From Mucilaginibacter sp. dw_454 (GTDB lineage: Bacteria > Bacteroidota > Bacteroidia > Sphingobacteriales > Sphingobacteriaceae): 64,000 nucleotides of DNA. The translations under genes were made by a program, and so were the position numbers. Below the pieces are notes generated by a model. It had not been told where the DNA came from. It ran no database searches and saw nothing but the letters and a program-made list of their open reading frames with translations. The stretch lies in contig NZ_JAAVVB010000001.1 in assembly GCF_018449775.1 (NCBI RefSeq), forward strand, positions 620,001-684,000. Direction: 5' to 3'. This document shows positions 1 through 8,322 of this stretch, piece by piece (the first letter of the stretch is position 1; every line of letters begins with the position of its first letter).

Positions 1-1575
1 GAGCATGACATCAACATGGTGGAAGGCGAAAGTGCTGAAATACAAGAAGCTGAATTGGTTGAAGCAATTAAATTTGCGCACGAAGCTATTAAAGTACAGT
101 GCTTTATACAAAAACAATTAACTATCGAAGTTGGTAAAACCGAGAAACGTGTTTACAGCCATGAGCACAGCAATGACGAGCTTGAAAAAGCTATCTACGC
201 TGCTACTTATGATAAAGTTTACGCTATTGCAGGCGAGGCTTCTGGTAAAGACGAACGTGGTGCTAAATTTAAAGCAGTGCGTGACGAGTACATAGCAACT
301 TTAGGCGAGATTGATGATATCACCAAATTCTTAGCTAAAAAATATTACCATGATGTTGAGTATGACGCTATCCGTAACCTGGTATTAGACGAAGGTAAAC
401 GTTTAGACGGCCGTACTACTACGCAAATCCGCCCGATATGGAGCGAAGTAGGTTATTTACCTGCTGCTCACGGTTCGGCTGTATTTACACGTGGCGAAAC
501 TCAATCATTAACTACCGTTACTTTAGGTGCTAAAGACGATGAGCAAATGATTGATGGTGCATTCATCAACGGATACCAAAAATTCTTATTGCATTATAAC
601 TTCCCAGGTTTCTCAACCGGCGAGGTTCGTCCTAACAGAGGTGCAGGCCGTCGTGAAATTGGTCACGGTAACCTGGCTATGCGTTCATTAAAACGCGTAT
701 TACCTGCTGATGACGCAAATCCATACACTATCCGTATCGTTTCTGATATCTTAGAATCAAACGGTTCATCATCAATGGCTACGGTTTGTGCCGGTACATT
801 GGCTTTGATGGATGCCGGTGTTAAAATCACTAACCCGGTATCTGGTATCGCAATGGGATTGATCACTAACGAAATGGGTACCAAATACGCTATCCTTTCT
901 GACATCCTTGGCGACGAAGATCACCTGGGCGATATGGACTTTAAAGTAACAGGTACTAAAAACGGTATCGTTGCAGTACAAATGGACCTGAAAATTAACG
1001 GTCTGTCGTACGAAGTATTAACCAACGCGTTAAATCAGGCTAAAGAGGGCCGTTTACATATCCTTGGCGAAATGGCTAAAACCATTACAGAGGCCCGCGA
1101 AGATTACAAACCACACGCTCCGCGTATCATCACCATCAAAATCGACAAAGAGTTTATTGGTGCGGTTATCGGTCCCGGTGGCAAGATCATTCAAGAAATG
1201 CAACGCGAAACCGGTGCTACTATCTCTATCGAGGAAGTTGGCAACCAGGGTATCGTACAAATCTTTGCCGATAATAAAGAAGCTATTGATAAAGCGGTTA
1301 CCCGTATCAAAAACATTGCTTCTAAACCAGAAGTAGGCGAGATTTACGAAGGTAAAGTGAAATCAATTATGCCTTTTGGTGCATTTGTTGAGATCATGCC
1401 TGGTAAAGACGGTTTATTACACATTTCAGAAATTGACCACAAACGTTTCGAAACCATGGACGGTATCTTTAACGTAGGCGACGAAGTGCGTGTTAAATTG
1501 CTGGAAGTTGACAAGCAAGGTAAATTAAAACTTTCTCGTAAAGCTTTATTGCCTAAGCCGGAAGTTAACAGCTAA
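1..1575 (+). CDS. pnp: Polyribonucleotide nucleotidyltransferase (PNPase), 3' part
   Basis: PNPase degrades RNA phosphorolytically from the 3' end. The reading frame is open from base 1, so the gene is cut by the window edge. About 524 residues are visible of a family length near 710. The fragment holds the end of the first RNase PH-like half and the all-alpha linker, the second RNase PH-like domain (about residues 130-370), a KH domain with its GxxG loop ([12 protein letters not shown]) near residue 390, and a C-terminal S1 domain ([18 protein letters not shown]). Order and spacing are normal for the family. Methionines inside the fragment are not the true start. A strong hairpin terminator follows about 90 bases after the stop. 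No neighbouring rpsO is visible because the upstream side is missing. Identification is close to certain. Confidence 0.97.
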   Translation, partial: EHDINMVEGESAEIQEAELVEAIKFAHEAIKVQCFIQKQLTIEVGKTEKRVYSHEHSNDELEKAIYAATYDKVYAIAGEASGKDERGAKFKAVRDEYIATLGEIDDITKFLAKKYYHDVEYDAIRNLVLDEGKRLDGRTTTQIRPIWSEVGYLPAAHGSAVFTRGETQSLTTVTLGAKDDEQMIDGAFINGYQKFLLHYNFPGFSTGEVRPNRGAGRREIGHGNLAMRSLKRVLPADDANPYTIRIVSDILESNGSSSMATVCAGTLALMDAGVKITNPVSGIAMGLITNEMGTKYAILSDILGDEDHLGDMDFKVTGTKNGIVAVQMDLKINGLSYEVLTNALNQAKEGRLHILGEMAKTITEAREDYKPHAPRIITIKIDKEFIGAVIGPGGKIIQEMQRETGATISIEEVGNQGIVQIFADNKEAIDKAVTRIKNIASKPEVGEIYEGKVKSIMPFGAFVEIMPGKDGLLHISEIDHKRFETMDGIFNVGDEVRVKLLEVDKQGKLKLSRKALLPKPEVNS

Positions 1576-1663
1576 CACCCCTCTAAATCTTCCGCCGGTT
1601 GGCGGAGAGACTTAAAATACAAGCCTCTTATAGCCCTCTCCTTTGGGGAGGGTTGGGAGGGGT
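1576..1663. repeat. CCCCTCTAAATC-type intergenic repeat, copy 1
   Basis: It starts at the base after the pnp stop codon. It reads CACCCCTCTAAATCTTCCGC..., with a second half GGGGAGGGTTGGGAGGGGT. The reverse complement of 36341-36420 aligns along its whole length, with small gaps, so these are two inverted copies of one element. Seen directly by comparing the two stretches. Confidence 0.8.
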
Positions 1664-1689
1664 AAAAGCCTTAGAAATAAGGCTTTTAC
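1662..1689 (+). terminator. Intrinsic terminator after pnp
   Basis: A perfect 12-bp stem (GTAAAAGCCTTA / TAAGGCTTTTAC) closes a GAAA tetraloop and is followed by TATTTAACAC... rather than a clean T run. It sits about 90 bases after the pnp stop. Its T-rich right arm may act as the U tract. Confidence 0.7.
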
Positions 1690-1806
1690 TATTTAACACT
1701 GATTTTGTTTTAATTATTTAAAAATATTTAAAACAAAATTTGTGTATACAACTTTATAGTTTTGAAGTTGATTGATAAAAGCTAAAGGCAGATCTGAATT
1801 TTGACG

Positions 1807-2082
1807 ATGAATTCTATTTCTAACGATCCCTTAGATTTTCTCAATAGCGGCAATAATTCAGGTAAACCCGGTGGCCCCCACACCGACCTGGTTCAGCAGC
1901 TATTGTACGAAATTATAAGGGTGAAAGAACTTATTGCTTATTACGACTCTATCCCAAATGGAGGCGGTCAACTTGGCTCGTCTATACTTACCGAACTGGT
2001 AACCGAAGCCTACACCTCATTAGTAAATTACGACATCATACTCATGAGAAAATACTACGACCTTTTATTGAATTGTGATTGA
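1807..2082 (+). CDS. Small hypothetical protein (91 aa)
   Basis: I do not recognise this family. The protein is soluble, with no signal peptide or membrane segment. A Gly/Asn/Pro-rich N-terminus (about residues 10-28) is followed by a mostly helical region rich in Leu, Ile and Tyr. The frame is open from a TTG at 1801. The ATG at 1807 is the better start because it gives MNSISNDPL. It stands alone, between the pnp terminator and a permease gene. Coding character (no rare stops, a balanced hydrophobic pattern) and the absence of any competing frame support a real gene. Function unknown. Confidence 0.6.
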   Translation: MNSISNDPLDFLNSGNNSGKPGGPHTDLVQQLLYEIIRVKELIAYYDSIPNGGGQLGSSILTELVTEAYTSLVNYDIILMRKYYDLLLNCD

Positions 2083-2278
2083 TTAAATGTTCAATGGTTC
2101 ATCAGTTTTCCTGGCTATATTTAAAGAAAACTAATAGCTCTGATGTTCGGTGTTGAACGGCTACTGTATCGAAAACGAACGATTTATCTTTAATGAGTAT
2201 GCCTTAATGTTCTGCAAATCAATACTTTATTTGTATGGCATTATCTTCGCCGATTTTTGTTGACCAAATCGCAGCCGC

Positions 2279-4702
2279 ATGTTCAAGAACTACTTTAAAA
2301 TCGCTTTCAGAAATCTTTGGAAAAATAAGGGATTCTCGGCCATTAATATTTTAGGGCTATCAATAGGTTTGGCTGTTTGCTTACTCATAACACTTTTTGT
2401 GATTGATGAGTTGAGTTACGATAGGTATAATCTGAACGCAGACCGCATTTACCGGATAAGCTCAGATTTCCAGGTGAATGGTAGCACCTTCAAAGACATC
2501 AATTCGCCGGCATCTATGGCGGGCGAGATGAAGAAAGACTATCCGCAAATTGAGACAACAACGCGCTTAAGGCCCAATGGCAAGAGCCTGGTTAGAAAAG
2601 GCAGCGAAACATTGATCGAAGAGCATGATTTTTATGCCGATGCTAATGTTTTTCAAGTTTTTACCTTACCGTTCATCGCAGGCGACCCCAATACAGCGTT
2701 AGCAGAACCTAACACAGCAGTAGTATCCCAGGATGCTGCCATGAAATATTTTAACACGCTTAATGTAATTGGCAAAACCCTGCATCTCAATAACACGACC
2801 GATTTTAAAATAACCGGCGTTATCAAAAATACGCCCAGGCAATCGCATGTTCATTTTAACATCATCAGGTCGATGGTTGGTTTAAAAGAAAGCTACGGCC
2901 CCGAATGGACCGGCGAGAACTTTTTAACTTACATTATGGTAAGGCCAAGCGTCACCAGCAAAGATTTAGAGGGCTTTTTAAGGCAAGCCACCAAAAAATA
3001 TGCAGATCCTCAATTAATTCACTGGCTGCACACCAGCATAGCCGACATGGAACGTAAGGGCGATCATTTTAGATTTGTACCCACGCCGATCGCAAATATC
3101 CACCTGCAATCAACGCTGTCGAGCGAGATCGAGCCGGGGGGTAACATGCAATACGTTTATATTTTTATTGTAATAGCAGTATTTATCTTGCTGATAGCCT
3201 GTGTTAATTTCATGAACCTGTCCACGGCCCGCTCTGCCGGCCGCGCCAGGGAAGTGGGAGTGCGTAAAGTATTGGGTTCTAGTAAATCAACGTTGGTTTA
3301 CCAGTTTTTATCAGAATCTACGCTTACTTGTTTTATTGCCATGTTTATTGCGCTTGGCTTTGCCTTTTTGCTGTTGCCTTATTTTAACCGGTTATCTGGT
3401 AAAGAAATTACGCTTAACCTTTTAGCCGCTGTTTGGATCATCCCTGCGTTAATGGGTATTACATTGCTGGTAGGCTTTTTGGCCGGCTTGTACCCCGCGT
3501 TTTTCATGTCGGCATTTAAGCCTGTTGATGTGCTGAAAGGCAAACTGTCTTCGGGCTTTAAAGGTAGCTGGTTGCGCAATAGCCTGGTGGTTTTTCAATT
3601 TACCACGGTAATAGTGCTTATTGTAAGCACGCTGATTATTCACAGTCAGCTTAATTATATCCGTAATAAAGACCTGGGCTACAATCGCGACCAGATATTG
3701 GTTATACACAACACATCGCCGCTTTACCTGCACGCAAAGTCTTTCAAACAGGATGTGTTGAAATTGGCCGGGGTTAGGAGTGGCACCATGTCCGGGTATT
3801 CGCCTGCCTCACAAAGCGACGATACCGAAGTTTACAGCAAGGACGCAGCCAACAGCCCGGGGCAATCGCTGAGTATCGCTTCATGGTACATAGACGAAGA
3901 TTACATCCCGACACTGGATATGAAAATGCTTGAAGGACGCAATTTTTCAAAAGATAATTTGACAGATTCAACAGCGGTAATAGTCAATGAAGCAGCTGCG
4001 AAAATGTTAGGCATGAAAAATTTGCTCAGTAAAAGTCTTTACCGGGGGAGTGCCGAGCATCATACCGTCTTTAATATTATTGGTGTGGTGAAAGACTTTA
4101 ATTTTGGTTCGATGCGCAATAAAATTGAGCCCTTAATCATGCATTTGGGCGAACAGCGTGGTGCATTTAAATTTAAAGTCGACACCAAAAATCTGCCGTC
4201 GTTAATAGCTAAAATACAAACGCTTTACCACAATGCCGACGCGAACATGGCCGGCCAGCCTTTTGAATATTCTTTCCTTGACGATGATTTTAACAACATC
4301 TACCAGTCTGAACAAAACACGGGTAAGATCTTTATGTGTTTTGCATTCTTCGCCATATTTATAGCCTGCCTGGGCTTATTCGGCCTGGTTACTTATGCGG
4401 CCGAGCAACGCACCAAAGAAATCGGTATCCGTAAAGTTTTGGGCGCCAGCGTAACCAATATTGTGAGCCTGTTGTCTAATGATTTTCTGAAGCTGGTAGG
4501 TATAGCAGCGCTGGTGGCTTTCCCAATTGCCTGGTATGTTATGAGTCACTGGCTGCAGGGATTTGCTTACCGCACCACTATTAGCTGGTGGGTATTTGCC
4601 GCGGCAGCTTTGTTGGCGGTAATTATCACTATAACCACGGTAAGTTTCCGTGCCATTAAAGCCGCATTAATGAACCCGGTGAGGAGTTTGAAAAATGAGT
4701 AG
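2279..4702 (+). CDS. ABC transporter permease, MacB/FtsX type
   Basis: An inner-membrane permease subunit of the MacB/FtsX superfamily, about 807 residues. The N-terminus (FKNYFKIAFRNLWKNKGFS) and the first membrane helix (about residues 20-42) are typical. A periplasmic MacB-like domain follows (about 43-285). Three helices come near 290-400, another near 430-455, a second periplasmic domain (about 470-670), and a final three-helix FtsX core with the hallmark EQRTKEIGIRKVLGAS near residue 705. So it is the duplicated form common in Bacteroidota, where many paralogues exist. No ATPase gene lies next to it, so it probably borrows an unlinked MacB/LolD-type ATPase. The substrate cannot be told from sequence. 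These proteins are often annotated as antimicrobial-peptide exporters without direct evidence. Confidence 0.9.
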   Translation: MFKNYFKIAFRNLWKNKGFSAINILGLSIGLAVCLLITLFVIDELSYDRYNLNADRIYRISSDFQVNGSTFKDINSPASMAGEMKKDYPQIETTTRLRPNGKSLVRKGSETLIEEHDFYADANVFQVFTLPFIAGDPNTALAEPNTAVVSQDAAMKYFNTLNVIGKTLHLNNTTDFKITGVIKNTPRQSHVHFNIIRSMVGLKESYGPEWTGENFLTYIMVRPSVTSKDLEGFLRQATKKYADPQLIHWLHTSIADMERKGDHFRFVPTPIANIHLQSTLSSEIEPGGNMQYVYIFIVIAVFILLIACVNFMNLSTARSAGRAREVGVRKVLGSSKSTLVYQFLSESTLTCFIAMFIALGFAFLLLPYFNRLSGKEITLNLLAAVWIIPALMGITLLVGFLAGLYPAFFMSAFKPVDVLKGKLSSGFKGSWLRNSLVVFQFTTVIVLIVSTLIIHSQLNYIRNKDLGYNRDQILVIHNTSPLYLHAKSFKQDVLKLAGVRSGTMSGYSPASQSDDTEVYSKDAANSPGQSLSIASWYIDEDYIPTLDMKMLEGRNFSKDNLTDSTAVIVNEAAAKMLGMKNLLSKSLYRGSAEHHTVFNIIGVVKDFNFGSMRNKIEPLIMHLGEQRGAFKFKVDTKNLPSLIAKIQTLYHNADANMAGQPFEYSFLDDDFNNIYQSEQNTGKIFMCFAFFAIFIACLGLFGLVTYAAEQRTKEIGIRKVLGASVTNIVSLLSNDFLKLVGIAALVAFPIAWYVMSHWLQGFAYRTTISWWVFAAAALLAVIITITTVSFRAIKAALMNPVRSLKNE

Positions 4703-4767
4703 GGTGGTTCATTAGTTCAATGGTTCATTAGTCATTAGTATTTCTACCTCATTAGTATTTAAAAAGC

Positions 4768-4847
4768 TGTCATTTCGACCATAGGGAGAAATCTTAAACG
4801 CCACGCATATCGCTCGTATAGGATTTCTCCCTATGGTCGAAATGACA
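4768..4847. repeat. TGTCATTTCGACC palindrome
   Basis: The 26-base arms at 4768-4793 and 4822-4847 are perfect reverse complements around a 28-base loop. The ends are TGTCATT...AATGACA, shared with the other palindromes of this class in the window. It lies just after the permease gene. Confidence 0.85.
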
Positions 4848-4893
4848 TTTTCTTTTTGATAAAGCCTCCCCATGAACTAATGAACTATTAAAT

Positions 4894-4901
4894 TATATTT
4901 G
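4894..4901 (+). promoter_or_regulatory. -7 element TATATTTG upstream of rpe
   Basis: It matches the Bacteroidota -7 consensus TAnnTTTG, 25 bases before the rpe ATG. I see no clear TTTG -33 partner at the usual spacing. Confidence 0.45.
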
Positions 4902-4925
4902 CCTTAACTAATGACCCAATGACCA

Positions 4926-5582
4926 ATGACTAATGACCATCTAGTATCCCCATCAATTTTATCTGCCGATTTTGGTAATCTGCAACGCGATATCGAAATG
5001 CTGAATAACAGCGAGGCCGACTGGATACATGTGGATATTATGGACGGTGTGTTTGTGCCTAACATATCATTTGGTTTCCCGGTGGCCGAGGTGGCTAAAA
5101 AGCACGCTACCAAGCCGCTCGACGTGCATTTAATGATTGTTGAACCCGACCGTTATCTTAAACGATTTGCAGAAGCGGGCGCGGCCGGTTTAACGGTGCA
5201 GTTAGAGGCTTGCCCAAATTTACACCGCACGGTACAGGTTATTAAAGAACTGGGCTGCAGGGCAGGGGTGGCCATTAATCCGCATAGCCCGGTGTCGTTA
5301 TTAGAGGATATTGTGATTGACCTGGACGTAGTTTTGGTGATGTCTGTAAACCCCGGTTTTGGCGGTCAGCATTTTATTGAGAACACTTATAAGAAAGTCG
5401 CGGAAGCAAAAAACCTGATTGAAAGGCGTAACTCAAAAGCGCTGATTGAGGTTGACGGCGGGGTAGATAAAAACAATGCCGGTAAACTTTACGCTGCCGG
5501 TGCAAATGTGCTGGTTGCAGGTAGTTCAGTATTTGCCGCAAGCAGTCCTTCCGAAATGATATCGATGTTAAAACACGCTTAA
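4926..5582 (+). CDS. rpe: Ribulose-phosphate 3-epimerase
   Basis: Interconverts D-ribulose 5-phosphate and D-xylulose 5-phosphate in the non-oxidative pentose phosphate pathway. It is a TIM barrel of 218 residues, the normal length. Family motifs are plain: PSILSADFG at the N-terminus, VDIMDGVFVPN, DVHLMI, MSVNPGFGGQ and EVDGG, which carry the metal-binding His/Asp residues and the phosphate loop. The ATG at 4926 leaves a four-residue leader (MTND) before the conserved core, as in other members, and no other in-frame start fits. This start codon and leader lie inside an ACTAATGA heptad repeat array. A TATATTTG element lies upstream. It is not in an obvious operon with serC, which has its own promoter-like element. 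Confidence 0.96.
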   Translation: MTNDHLVSPSILSADFGNLQRDIEMLNNSEADWIHVDIMDGVFVPNISFGFPVAEVAKKHATKPLDVHLMIVEPDRYLKRFAEAGAAGLTVQLEACPNLHRTVQVIKELGCRAGVAINPHSPVSLLEDIVIDLDVVLVMSVNPGFGGQHFIENTYKKVAEAKNLIERRNSKALIEVDGGVDKNNAGKLYAAGANVLVAGSSVFAASSPSEMISMLKHA

Positions 5583-5720
5583 AAGTTTATTACAATTGTA
5601 ATAACGCCACTATGCCAATTTTAATTCTTTTAACCACAGCGCTTTAAAGCCCTTAATTATAAAATATTTGCATTTTTTAGGATAAATGCAAATAAAACCT
5701 ATAAACTTTGTCAAATTAAT

Positions 5721-5728
5721 TACCTTTG
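5721..5728 (+). promoter_or_regulatory. -7 element TACCTTTG upstream of serC
   Basis: TACCTTTG matches TAnnTTTG and lies 57 bases before the serC ATG. A TTTG at 5707-5710 is nearer than the usual -33 spacing, so only the -7 half is convincing. Confidence 0.5.
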
Positions 5729-5785
5729 CCGCAACAAAATACGAAGTTCTTAATTCGTGTGGCGTAAAAACCAATTTCAAAACAT

Positions 5786-6853
5786 ATGAAACATAATTTT
5801 GGTGCCGGACCTGGCATCTTACCTCATGAAGTTTTAAAGCAAGCTGCACAGGCAGTTGTTGACCTTAATGGAATCGGATTATCTCTGTTGGAGATTTCGC
5901 ACCGCTCGACCGAATTTGAAGCCGTGCTGGACGAAGCTGTTAAGTTAGTGAAAGAATTGTTAGAAGTTCCGGAAGGTTATTCGGTATTATTTTTACAAGG
6001 CGGCGCAAGCACACAGTTTGCCATGGTGCCTTATAACTTGCTACCATCAACCGGAAAAGCTGCGTACCTTGAATCGGGTGTGTGGGCCAATAAAGCTTTA
6101 AAAGAAGCTAAATATTTTGGTGAGGTAGATGTTATTGCGACATCAAAAGAAAGCAACTTTACTTATATACCAAAGGATTACACCATCCCAACGGATGCTG
6201 CTTATTTCCACATAACCTCAAATAATACCATTTACGGTACACAGCTGCATGAGTTCCCTAAATCGCCGATCCCTATGATCTGCGATATGTCTTCAGATAT
6301 CTTTAGCCGCAAAATTAACGTAGCCGATTTTGGTTTGATTTACGCCGGCGCTCAAAAAAATATGGGTCCTGCAGGTACTACGTTGGTGATTGTTAAAGAC
6401 GAGATCCTGGGTAAAGTTGCCCGTAAGATCCCATCGATGCTGAACTACCAGACGCAAATTGAAGGCGGCTCAATGTACAATACGCCACCGGTATTTGCCA
6501 TCTACGTTTCAATGTTAACACTGAACTGGTTAAAATCAAAAGGTGGTGTTGAAGCCATTGCGGTAGAGAACAAAGCAAAATCAAAAGCCTTATATACCGA
6601 GATTGACCGTAACCCATTATTCAAACCGGTTTGCGCTGTCGAAGACCGCTCAGACATGAACGTTTGCTTCGTGATGGAAAACCCCGAGCACGAAAAGCCA
6701 TTCCTGAAACTATGCGACGAAAAAGGCATAGTTGGCATCAAGGGCCATAGAAGTGTTGGCGGTTTCCGCGCATCAATTTACAACGCATTGCCAATAACCA
6801 GCGTCCACGTCCTGATTGACGCGATGCAAGAATTTCAGGAAAATAATAAATAG
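5786..6853 (+). CDS. serC: Phosphoserine aminotransferase
   Basis: A PLP enzyme that transfers the amino group from glutamate to 3-phosphohydroxypyruvate, the second step of serine synthesis (and of the related PLP route). It is 355 residues, the usual length. Visible motifs are the N-terminal NFGAGPG, the HRS substrate loop (ISHRSTEFE), FLQGGAS for phosphate binding, and AGAQKN with the Schiff-base lysine near residue 192. The C-terminal [15 protein letters not shown] is typical. serA follows after about 80 bases in the same direction, so the two probably form a serine unit, although the spacer between them is entirely a heptad repeat array. The start has a good TAnnTTTG element upstream and no competing ATG. 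Confidence 0.97.
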   Translation: MKHNFGAGPGILPHEVLKQAAQAVVDLNGIGLSLLEISHRSTEFEAVLDEAVKLVKELLEVPEGYSVLFLQGGASTQFAMVPYNLLPSTGKAAYLESGVWANKALKEAKYFGEVDVIATSKESNFTYIPKDYTIPTDAAYFHITSNNTIYGTQLHEFPKSPIPMICDMSSDIFSRKINVADFGLIYAGAQKNMGPAGTTLVIVKDEILGKVARKIPSMLNYQTQIEGGSMYNTPPVFAIYVSMLTLNWLKSKGGVEAIAVENKAKSKALYTEIDRNPLFKPVCAVEDRSDMNVCFVMENPEHEKPFLKLCDEKGIVGIKGHRSVGGFRASIYNALPITSVHVLIDAMQEFQENNK

Positions 6854-6854
6854 A

Positions 6855-6934
6855 GTTAGTTTATTGGTCATTGGTCAATAGTCATTTGTGACAGAGCCCA
6901 ATGACCAATGACTTAATGACTAATGACAAATAAA
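6855..6934. repeat. Heptad array (word TCATTGG / CCAATGA), serC-serA spacer
   Basis: Left arm: TTATTGG, TCATTGG, TCAATAG, TCATTTG. Right arm: CCAATGA, CCAATGA, CTTAATGA, CTAATGA. It fills the whole spacer from the serC stop to the serA start. Confidence 0.85.
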
Positions 6935-7888
6935 ATGATCAGAATATTAGCTAACGATGGGATAGACCCCATTGGAAAAAAAATGTTAGAGGATGCCGGT
7001 TTTGAGGTTGATACTAACAATATTCCGCAGGATGAATTGCCTGTTAAATTACAGAACTACGATGCCATTACTGTACGCAGTGCTACTAAAGTACGTGCTG
7101 CTTTAATTGACGCCTGCCCTAATTTAAAGCTGATTGGCCGCGGTGGTGTTGGTGTTGATAATATCGACGTTGACTACGCTAAAGGAAAAGGCATTGGTGT
7201 TTATAACACGCCGGCTTCTTCATCACTATCAGTAGCCGAATTGGTGTTTGCCCAGCTATTTACCGGAGTACGTTTTCTGCATGACAGTAACCGCAAAATG
7301 CCGGTTGATGGCGGTACCAAATTTAACGACCTGAAAAAAGCTTATGCTAAAGGTATTGAGCTGCGTGGTAAAACACTGGGTATTGTAGGTTTTGGCCGTA
7401 TCGGTCGCGAGGTAGCCAAAATTGCTATCGGCGTTGGTATGGATGTTTTGGCCTATGATTTGTTTGATTTTAACCCGGAGGTTGAAATAGTATTAGGCAG
7501 CGGTGGTACAAAAGTTAATGTTACCGTTAAAAAAACTACGCTCGACGAGATCATTAAAACTGCTGATTTTATTACCCTGCATACCCCATTTGTAGACAAA
7601 GCCCTGATTGGCGCAGAAGAGCTTGCACAAACCAAAAAAGGCGTACAATTGATCAACGCTTCTCGCGGTGGTTTAATTGACGAACTGGCTTTGGTTGATG
7701 CCTTGAACAGCGGCCAGGTAGCTTACGCGGCACTAGACGTGTTTGATAATGAACCTACTCCGCGTCAGGAAATCTTATCGCATCCAAAAATTTCGTTAAC
7801 GCCGCACATTGGTGCCGCAACCAACGAGGCCCAGGAGCGTATTGGTGTAGAATTGGCCAGTTTAATTATTGGTCATTTTAAAAAATAA
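6935..7888 (+). CDS. serA: D-3-phosphoglycerate dehydrogenase, short form
   Basis: Oxidises 3-phosphoglycerate to 3-phosphohydroxypyruvate with NAD, the first step of serine synthesis. It is about 317 residues, the short form that lacks the C-terminal ACT regulatory domain, so no allosteric serine site is visible. The Rossmann motif is [16 protein letters not shown] (about residues 150-165). Catalytic elements are NASRGGLID (Arg), DNEPTP (Glu) and PHIGAAT (His). The frame is also open from an ATG at 6923 (MTNK...). I prefer 6935 because [11 protein letters not shown] matches the usual beginning of the family and because 6923 lies in the repeat array. A strong terminator follows the gene. It lies downstream of serC and may be co-transcribed. 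Confidence 0.95.
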   Translation: MIRILANDGIDPIGKKMLEDAGFEVDTNNIPQDELPVKLQNYDAITVRSATKVRAALIDACPNLKLIGRGGVGVDNIDVDYAKGKGIGVYNTPASSSLSVAELVFAQLFTGVRFLHDSNRKMPVDGGTKFNDLKKAYAKGIELRGKTLGIVGFGRIGREVAKIAIGVGMDVLAYDLFDFNPEVEIVLGSGGTKVNVTVKKTTLDEIIKTADFITLHTPFVDKALIGAEELAQTKKGVQLINASRGGLIDELALVDALNSGQVAYAALDVFDNEPTPRQEILSHPKISLTPHIGAATNEAQERIGVELASLIIGHFKK

Positions 7889-7910
7889 AATTGTCAACTC
7901 ACAATAATTG

Positions 7911-7938
7911 AAAAAAGGCGCTTTTAAGCGCCTTTTTT
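7911..7938. terminator. Terminator after serA
   Basis: A near-perfect stem AAAAAAGGCGCTT / AAGCGCCTTTTTT with a tiny loop. The right arm supplies the T run. It starts 23 bases after the serA stop. Being A-rich on the left and T-rich on the right, it could also serve the opposite strand. Confidence 0.9.
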
Positions 7939-7958
7939 GTGTTTTAAACTGTCTCATT

Positions 7959-8038
7959 TGTCATTGCGAGCGTAGCGTGGCAATCGCAAGTAGAAAAGCT
8001 TAAACGCGTGCGATTGCCACGCTACGCTCGCAATGACA
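7959..8038. repeat. TGTCATTGCGAGCG palindrome, perfect 30-bp arms
   Basis: Arms 7959-7988 and 8009-8038 are exact reverse complements, with a 20-base loop. It is the cleanest member of the TGTCATT...AATGACA class and lies between the convergent serA and nuclease genes. Confidence 0.9.
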
Positions 8039-8049
8039 AACGTTTATAT

Positions 8050-8191
8050 GTGAAACAAAAAATGACTTATAAGTATTTTTTACTGTTTCATTTTGTTTCA
8101 CTTGTTTTTTATAAACAACTTTATATCAATTAGTTGAATTAGAATAGTGTTTCACTTGTTTCATTTGTTGTATACGCACGTGAAACAAAAC
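8050..8191. repeat. 142-bp GTTTCA element, copy 1
   Basis: It begins GTGAAACAAAAAA and ends CACGTGAAACAAAAC, with internal GTTTCATTTTGTTTCACTT and GTTTCACTTGTTTCAT blocks. The stretch 37659-37800 is the same element in inverted orientation, also exactly 142 bases. The ends and GTTTCA blocks are conserved and the AT-rich middle has diverged. Confidence 0.8.
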
Positions 8192-8199
8192 AGCCCCCG

Positions 8200-8294
8200 C
8201 CACGTCATCGCGAACGAGGTACGAGTGTGGCGATCTCCGGCGAAGCAGTTCCCTGGCGCGTAGAGATTGCCACGCTACGCTCGTAATGACGTGG
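8200..8294. repeat. CCACGTCATCGCGAACG imperfect palindrome
   Basis: The ends are CCACGTCAT and ATGACGTGG, with inner GGCGATCTC opposite GAGATTGCC. The arms are imperfect. Together with 7889-8199 it fills the 434-base gene-free stretch 7889-8322, which holds a terminator, two palindromes and the GTTTCA element and no gene that I can see. Confidence 0.7.
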
Positions 8295-8322
8295 TGGTTA
8301 GTTAAATGAGGGTTTGAACGAA

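Larger units (their letters stand above)
4706..4937. repeat. Heptad array (word TCATTAG / CTAATGA), rpe 5' side
   Basis: The left arm has TTCATTAG, TTCAATGG, TTCATTAG, TCATTAG. The right arm has CTAATGA, CCAATGA, CCAATGA, CTAATGA. The period is seven, with occasional eights. The arms are reverse-complement words and bracket a separate 26-bp palindrome (4768-4847). The right arm contains the rpe start codon. Confidence 0.8.

Noticed and set aside
7911..8038. Single composite terminator
   Set aside because: The 7911-7938 hairpin has its own T run and is separate from the perfect palindrome at 7959-8038, so they are listed apart.
8200..8294. tRNA or small RNA gene in GC-rich spacers
   Set aside because: The pairing is a single long imperfect hairpin; no cloverleaf, TTC loop or CCA end. 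It fits the palindrome class.
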